Below, in pieces: positions 5,832 to 8,927 of a stretch of DNA of 8,927 nt (its first letter is position 1; each line of letters opens with the position of its first letter). The notes beneath the pieces were generated by a model. That model was not told the origin of the DNA. It was given only the letters and a program-made list of their open reading frames with translations, and made no database searches. The translations under genes were made by a program, and so were the position numbers. Origin of the DNA: Clostridium sp. CAG:221 (GTDB taxonomy: Bacteria; Bacillota; Clostridia; Clostridiales; Clostridiaceae); the NCBI GenBank assembly GCA_000435835.1, contig FR883406.1:1-8927 (forward strand), written 5' to 3'.

Positions 5832-5875
5832 TTACCTCCTTACTTTTCATAAAATTTTATGCTAAAAGGAGGCAA
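5832..5875 (-). promoter_or_regulatory. Hairpin sequestering the ymxH Shine-Dalgarno
   Basis: In the minus-strand transcript TTGCCTCCTT (5875-5866) pairs along all ten bases with AAGGAGGTAA (5841-5832), the latter being the ymxH ribosome binding site; the only non-Watson-Crick pair is one G-U. The enclosed sequence contains a perfect 14-base palindrome CATAAAATTTTATG (5861-5848) that can form an inner stem. TAATTTGTTT-like sequence after the 3' arm leads into the ATG at 5824. The structure would block ribosome access, or act as a weak attenuator between the M16 gene and ymxH-dapG. Confidence 0.65.
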
Positions 5876-5916
5876 TTTATTACCCTCATATCCTTATTTA
5901 CTCAGCAATATAATCA

Positions 5917-7224
5917 TTATACTCTTTTGTCATTTACTATAACATCTCTATTATACGCTACGTCAGAAAGTCCTATAATTTTATTTAATCCATCAATTTC
6001 TACATCTTGACCTACATATGATGCACTTATTATTCCCGGTTTAAAGCACTCTTCCAATACATAGTTTATGTCTTGCTTATTTATTTTGTTAATTTTTTCG
6101 GTAACTTCTTCTGCTGTTTTTATCTTATTTTGTAATAATAAGCATTTAGCATTAGCAAACATTCTTGATGCTGTGCTTTCTAAGCCTAAAAGATAACCAG
6201 AAATAAGCTTTTCTTTATTTATATTAAGCTTCTCATCGCTAATACCATTATCTGCAAATTTTTTAAGTTCTCTATTAATAACTTCTAAAGCTTTACCTGC
6301 AAATTGTTTACTTAAGCCAGTATAAATATTTAAGCTTCCAACACCTATATAAGGCTGTGAATATGAATATATAGTATAGCAAAGTCCAAGCTCTTCTCTT
6401 ACTTTTTGGAATAATACTGATGAGGCACCTCCACCGAAAATATTATTTAATAAAGCAAGTGAATATGCTCTTTCATGAGCATATGGAAGCCCTTTTAATC
6501 CAACGTTTATATGAAGCTGTTCTATTTGCTTATTTACAGATGCTGAACCATCTAAAAGGTTTACTTCTTCATAAGTAGGTATATATATTTCATTTTTATC
6601 CCAAGGTCCAAAATAATTTTCAATTAATTTTTTCAATTCATTTTTATTAAATTTTCCACATATACTTATTACTGAATTATGAGGAGTATAATGTTTTTTT
6701 ACATATTCCTTAATTTTCTTACTATTTAATGATTTAATTATATCAATAGTACCTAATATTGGATCTGCAAGAGAATTATCACCAAATATTACTTTTGAAT
6801 GAATATCTTCAAGAACATCTTCTGGATTATCTTCGCTCATGTTTATTTCTTCTATTACCACACCTTTTTCCTTTTCAATTTCCTCGTCATCGAACTTTGC
6901 ATTAAGAAGCATATCTGAAAGTACATCTAGGCAAAGTTCCAAATGTGTATATAATGATTTTGTATAATAACAAGTTGTTTCTTTACTAGTATAGGCATTA
7001 ATTTGTCCACCTACATTTTCTATGTCTTGAACTATTTCTTTTGCACTTCTCTTATTAGTACCTTTAAAAAACATATGCTCTATAAAGTGTGAAATTCCAT
7101 TGACAGACTTTTCTTCATTTCTTGAGCCATTTTGAACCATAACTCCAACGCTTACTGAATTTACATGTTCAATATATTCAGTAACAACTCTTAATCCGTT
7201 ATCTAACGTGTATATCTCAAACAT
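5917..7224 (-). CDS. mlpA: M16 family zinc metallopeptidase (MlpA/YmxG type)
   Basis: 435 residues from the ATG at 7224; a four-codon upstream ATG is rejected because the GGAGGT ribosome binding site lies inside that extension. The protein is a pitrilysin/mitochondrial-processing-peptidase homologue. The inverted zinc motif HFIEH is at residues 46-50 (His46 and His50 bind zinc, Glu49 is catalytic) and the distal Glu ligand falls in VVIEEI, probably Glu126. ENVGGQINAYTSKETTCYY (69-87) is the usual substrate-cleft strand, and LGLCYTIYSYSQPY in the second half is the conserved peptide-binding segment. The length fits the single-unit bacterial form that dimerises. No signal peptide is present, so it acts in the cytoplasm. 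It sits between pnp (with its own terminator) and the ymxH-type gene, matching ymxG/mlpA in Bacillus. Natural substrates are unknown. Confidence 0.92.
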   Translation of the reverse strand: MFEIYTLDNGLRVVTEYIEHVNSVSVGVMVQNGSRNEEKSVNGISHFIEHMFFKGTNKRSAKEIVQDIENVGGQINAYTSKETTCYYTKSLYTHLELCLDVLSDMLLNAKFDDEEIEKEKGVVIEEINMSEDNPEDVLEDIHSKVIFGDNSLADPILGTIDIIKSLNSKKIKEYVKKHYTPHNSVISICGKFNKNELKKLIENYFGPWDKNEIYIPTYEEVNLLDGSASVNKQIEQLHINVGLKGLPYAHERAYSLALLNNIFGGGASSVLFQKVREELGLCYTIYSYSQPYIGVGSLNIYTGLSKQFAGKALEVINRELKKFADNGISDEKLNINKEKLISGYLLGLESTASRMFANAKCLLLQNKIKTAEEVTEKINKINKQDINYVLEECFKPGIISASYVGQDVEIDGLNKIIGLSDVAYNRDVIVNDKRV

Positions 7225-7290
7225 AATTACCTCCATTTTTTTAGTTTGATTTTAGTTTATTTTAATTTATATTATTTTATTCTATATACT

Positions 7291-7319
7291 AAAAAAAGAG
7301 AATTTTAATAATTCTCTTT
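7291..7319 (-). terminator. Rho-independent terminator of pnp
   Basis: On the minus strand AAAGAGAATT (7319-7310), loop ATTAA, AATTCTCTTT (7304-7295) forms a perfect 10-bp stem followed by further T residues to 7291. It lies 32 bases after the pnp stop and about 65 bases ahead of the M16 start. The T run exists only on the minus-strand side, so it is directional. The rest of the gap 7225-7351 is almost pure A/T; an M16 promoter is expected there but none is clear. Confidence 0.85.
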
Positions 7320-7351
7320 CACATAATAAATATTATTTTAATGAATAAATA

Positions 7352-8927
7352 TTATTGTTCTGTTGTTTCCTCTTCAGCAGGTAACGCATCTTTTCTTGAA
7401 AGGTTTATTCTGCCTTGTTGGTCTATTTCAGTTACTTTTACAAGTATTTCATCTCCAACTGATACTACGTCTTCAACTTTATTTACTCTTGCTTTATCTA
7501 ATTTAGATATGTGGCATAAGCCTTCTTTATTTGGTAAGATTTCAACAAATGCTCCAAAAGCAGCAATCTTTGTAACTTTACCTAAATAAACTTCACCAAC
7601 TTGAACTTCCTTAGTTAATCCTTCAATAATTCTTATGGCTTCATTTACTCCTTCATGATCAGGTGATGAAACAAATACTGTACCATCTTCTTTAATATCT
7701 ATCTTAACACCAGTATCTGCAATAATCTTGTTGATTACCTTTCCACCAGCACCAATTACATCTCTGATCTTTTCTGGATCAATGCTTATTGTGCAAGTCT
7801 TAGGTGCAAACTTAGATACTTCTTTTCTGCTTTCTGGAATACATTCTTCTATCTTATCTAAGATATATACTCTTGCTTTTCTAGCATCAGTAATTGCCTT
7901 AGAAATTACATCAAAGCTTAAACCTTTAATTTTAGTATCAACTTGGATAGAAGTTATACCTTCTGTTGTACCTGCAACTTTAAAGTCCATATCTCCAAAG
8001 AAATCTTCAATTCCTTGAATATCTGTTAATACTTCTTCATGAACTAAATCTTCTGAAGTTATTAATCCCATTGCTATACCAGCTGCTGGTCTCTTTATTG
8101 GAACACCTGCATCTAATAATGCTAATGTAGAACCACAAACTGAAGCTTGAGAAGTTGATCCATTTGAACTTAATACTTCAGATACTAATCTTATAGTATA
8201 TGGGAACTCTTCTTCTGAAGGTATTAATGGTTCTAAAGCTCTTTCAGCTAAAGCTCCATGTCCTATCTCTCTTCTTCCTGGTCCTCTAAGTGGTCTAACT
8301 TCTCCAACTGAATAAGCAGGGAAGTTATAGTGATGCATGTATCTCTTAGATTCTACTTCACCAATACCATCTATTATCTGTATATCTCCTACAGCTCCTA
8401 AAGTAGCTACAGTCATAACTTGAGTAAGTCCTCTAGTAAAAAGACCTGTACCATGAGTTCTAGGTAGTATTCCTACTTCACATGAAATCTTTCTTATTTC
8501 ATCAAATGCTCTTCCATCTGGTCTTCTCTTATGGTTAAGAAGCATATCTCTTACAACTTCTTTTTGCATAGAGTAAACTATTTCATTGATGTCACCTAAG
8601 AAATCTGCGTACTTTTCTTGGAATTCTTCCATGATTTTATCATTTACGATATCCATAGCAGCATTTCTTTCATCTTTATCAGTAATCCACATTGCTGCTT
8701 TAATCATTTCACCAGCAAACTCTTCTATATCTGCTTTTAATTCTGAATTTGGTTTATAAAGAACTGGTTCTTTCTTTTCTTTACCAAACTTAGCCATAGC
8801 CTCTTCTTGGAATGCTACGATGTCTTGACATTTTTCAAAACCGTATTCAATTGCTTTGATCATTGTTTCTTCTGGTATTTCATCTCCACCAGCTTCAATC
8901 ATCATTACTCTTTCTTTTGTTGCACAA
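7352..8927 (-). CDS. pnp: Polynucleotide phosphorylase (PNPase), partial: 5' end beyond the window
   Basis: The last 524 residues of a protein normally about 700 long are visible; the frame is open through 8927 (CATKERVMMIEAGGDEIPEE), so the N-terminal RNase PH domain is largely outside. Seen in order are the helical linker (EYGFEKCQDIVAFQEEAM), the second RNase PH domain (RRPDGRAFDEIRKISCEVG, FTRGLTQVMTVATLG, YMHHYNFPAYSVGE, PGRREIGHGALAERAL, SSNGSTSQASVCGSTLALL, and the acidic catalytic stretch DFKVAGTTEGITSIQVDTKI), a KH domain with GAGG (ISIDPEKIRDVIGAGGK), and an S1 domain (VGEVYLGKVTKIAAFGAFVE) ending in an acidic tail. PNPase degrades RNA 3' to 5' by phosphorolysis, releasing nucleoside diphosphates, as a cytosolic homotrimer and part of RNA-decay assemblies. 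All motifs seen are intact. In many bacteria pnp follows rpsO; that part lies outside. Confidence 0.97.
   Translation of the reverse strand, partial: CATKERVMMIEAGGDEIPEETMIKAIEYGFEKCQDIVAFQEEAMAKFGKEKKEPVLYKPNSELKADIEEFAGEMIKAAMWITDKDERNAAMDIVNDKIMEEFQEKYADFLGDINEIVYSMQKEVVRDMLLNHKRRPDGRAFDEIRKISCEVGILPRTHGTGLFTRGLTQVMTVATLGAVGDIQIIDGIGEVESKRYMHHYNFPAYSVGEVRPLRGPGRREIGHGALAERALEPLIPSEEEFPYTIRLVSEVLSSNGSTSQASVCGSTLALLDAGVPIKRPAAGIAMGLITSEDLVHEEVLTDIQGIEDFFGDMDFKVAGTTEGITSIQVDTKIKGLSFDVISKAITDARKARVYILDKIEECIPESRKEVSKFAPKTCTISIDPEKIRDVIGAGGKVINKIIADTGVKIDIKEDGTVFVSSPDHEGVNEAIRIIEGLTKEVQVGEVYLGKVTKIAAFGAFVEILPNKEGLCHISKLDKARVNKVEDVVSVGDEILVKVTEIDQQGRINLSRKDALPAEEETTEQ

Noticed and set aside
7325..7356. 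13-bp direct repeat AATAAATATTATT around the pnp stop
   Set aside because: Composition is pure A/T in an A/T-only stretch and one copy overlaps the pnp stop; chance is sufficient.

Overview
The window is AT-rich, has strong AAGGAGG-type ribosome binding sites, uses short intergenic gaps and carries spore-former synteny. All of this points to the chromosome of a low-GC Firmicute, most likely Clostridium sensu stricto; I cannot fix the species. Nearly everything lies on the minus strand; only a two-gene unit at 1201-2906 reads on the plus strand.

Positions 1-1200 are a decayed region. A tyrosine-recombinase gene (start 723, reading left) is broken by three frameshifts and an in-frame stop, although a good promoter still sits in front of it. 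Just upstream on the same strand is a 53-codon stump of a 3-methyladenine DNA glycosylase (888-1049), cut off a few residues after its catalytic VETESY motif. The two together look like the scar of an old mobile-element insertion or deletion. The 150-base gap between this stump and the next gene holds a 16-bp direct repeat with a 20-bp period.

Positions 1201-2928 hold a divergently transcribed pair. The first gene encodes a J-domain-like protein whose HPD signature has become QID, followed by a TPR-like segment and a long Gly/Asn/Met tail with four cysteines. The second encodes a DUF5685-type protein with a CGLC motif and two DDxxD-like acidic clusters. The pair ends in a hairpin built from the last codons of the second gene. 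It is the least understood part of the window and the best candidate for undescribed biochemistry.

Positions 2944-4152 carry a minus-strand lipoprotein with an NTF2-like segment and a small HesB/IscA-like protein that lacks the C-terminal CxC. Hairpins lie downstream of the HesB-like gene and of dapG.

Positions 4290-8927 are a conserved spore-former cluster read leftward: pnp (5' end beyond the window), a terminator, an M16 zinc peptidase (MlpA/YmxG type), a YlmC/YmxH sporulation protein and an aspartate kinase of DapG type. In Bacillus subtilis the same order holds, with the dipicolinate synthase genes and asd lying between ymxH and dapG; here dapG follows ymxH after 17 bases. A hairpin pairs the ymxH Shine-Dalgarno with an upstream anti-SD, suggesting translational or attenuation control of the ymxH-dapG segment. 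PNPase serves RNA turnover, while the M16-YmxH-DapG part relates to the diaminopimelate/lysine branch and sporulation.
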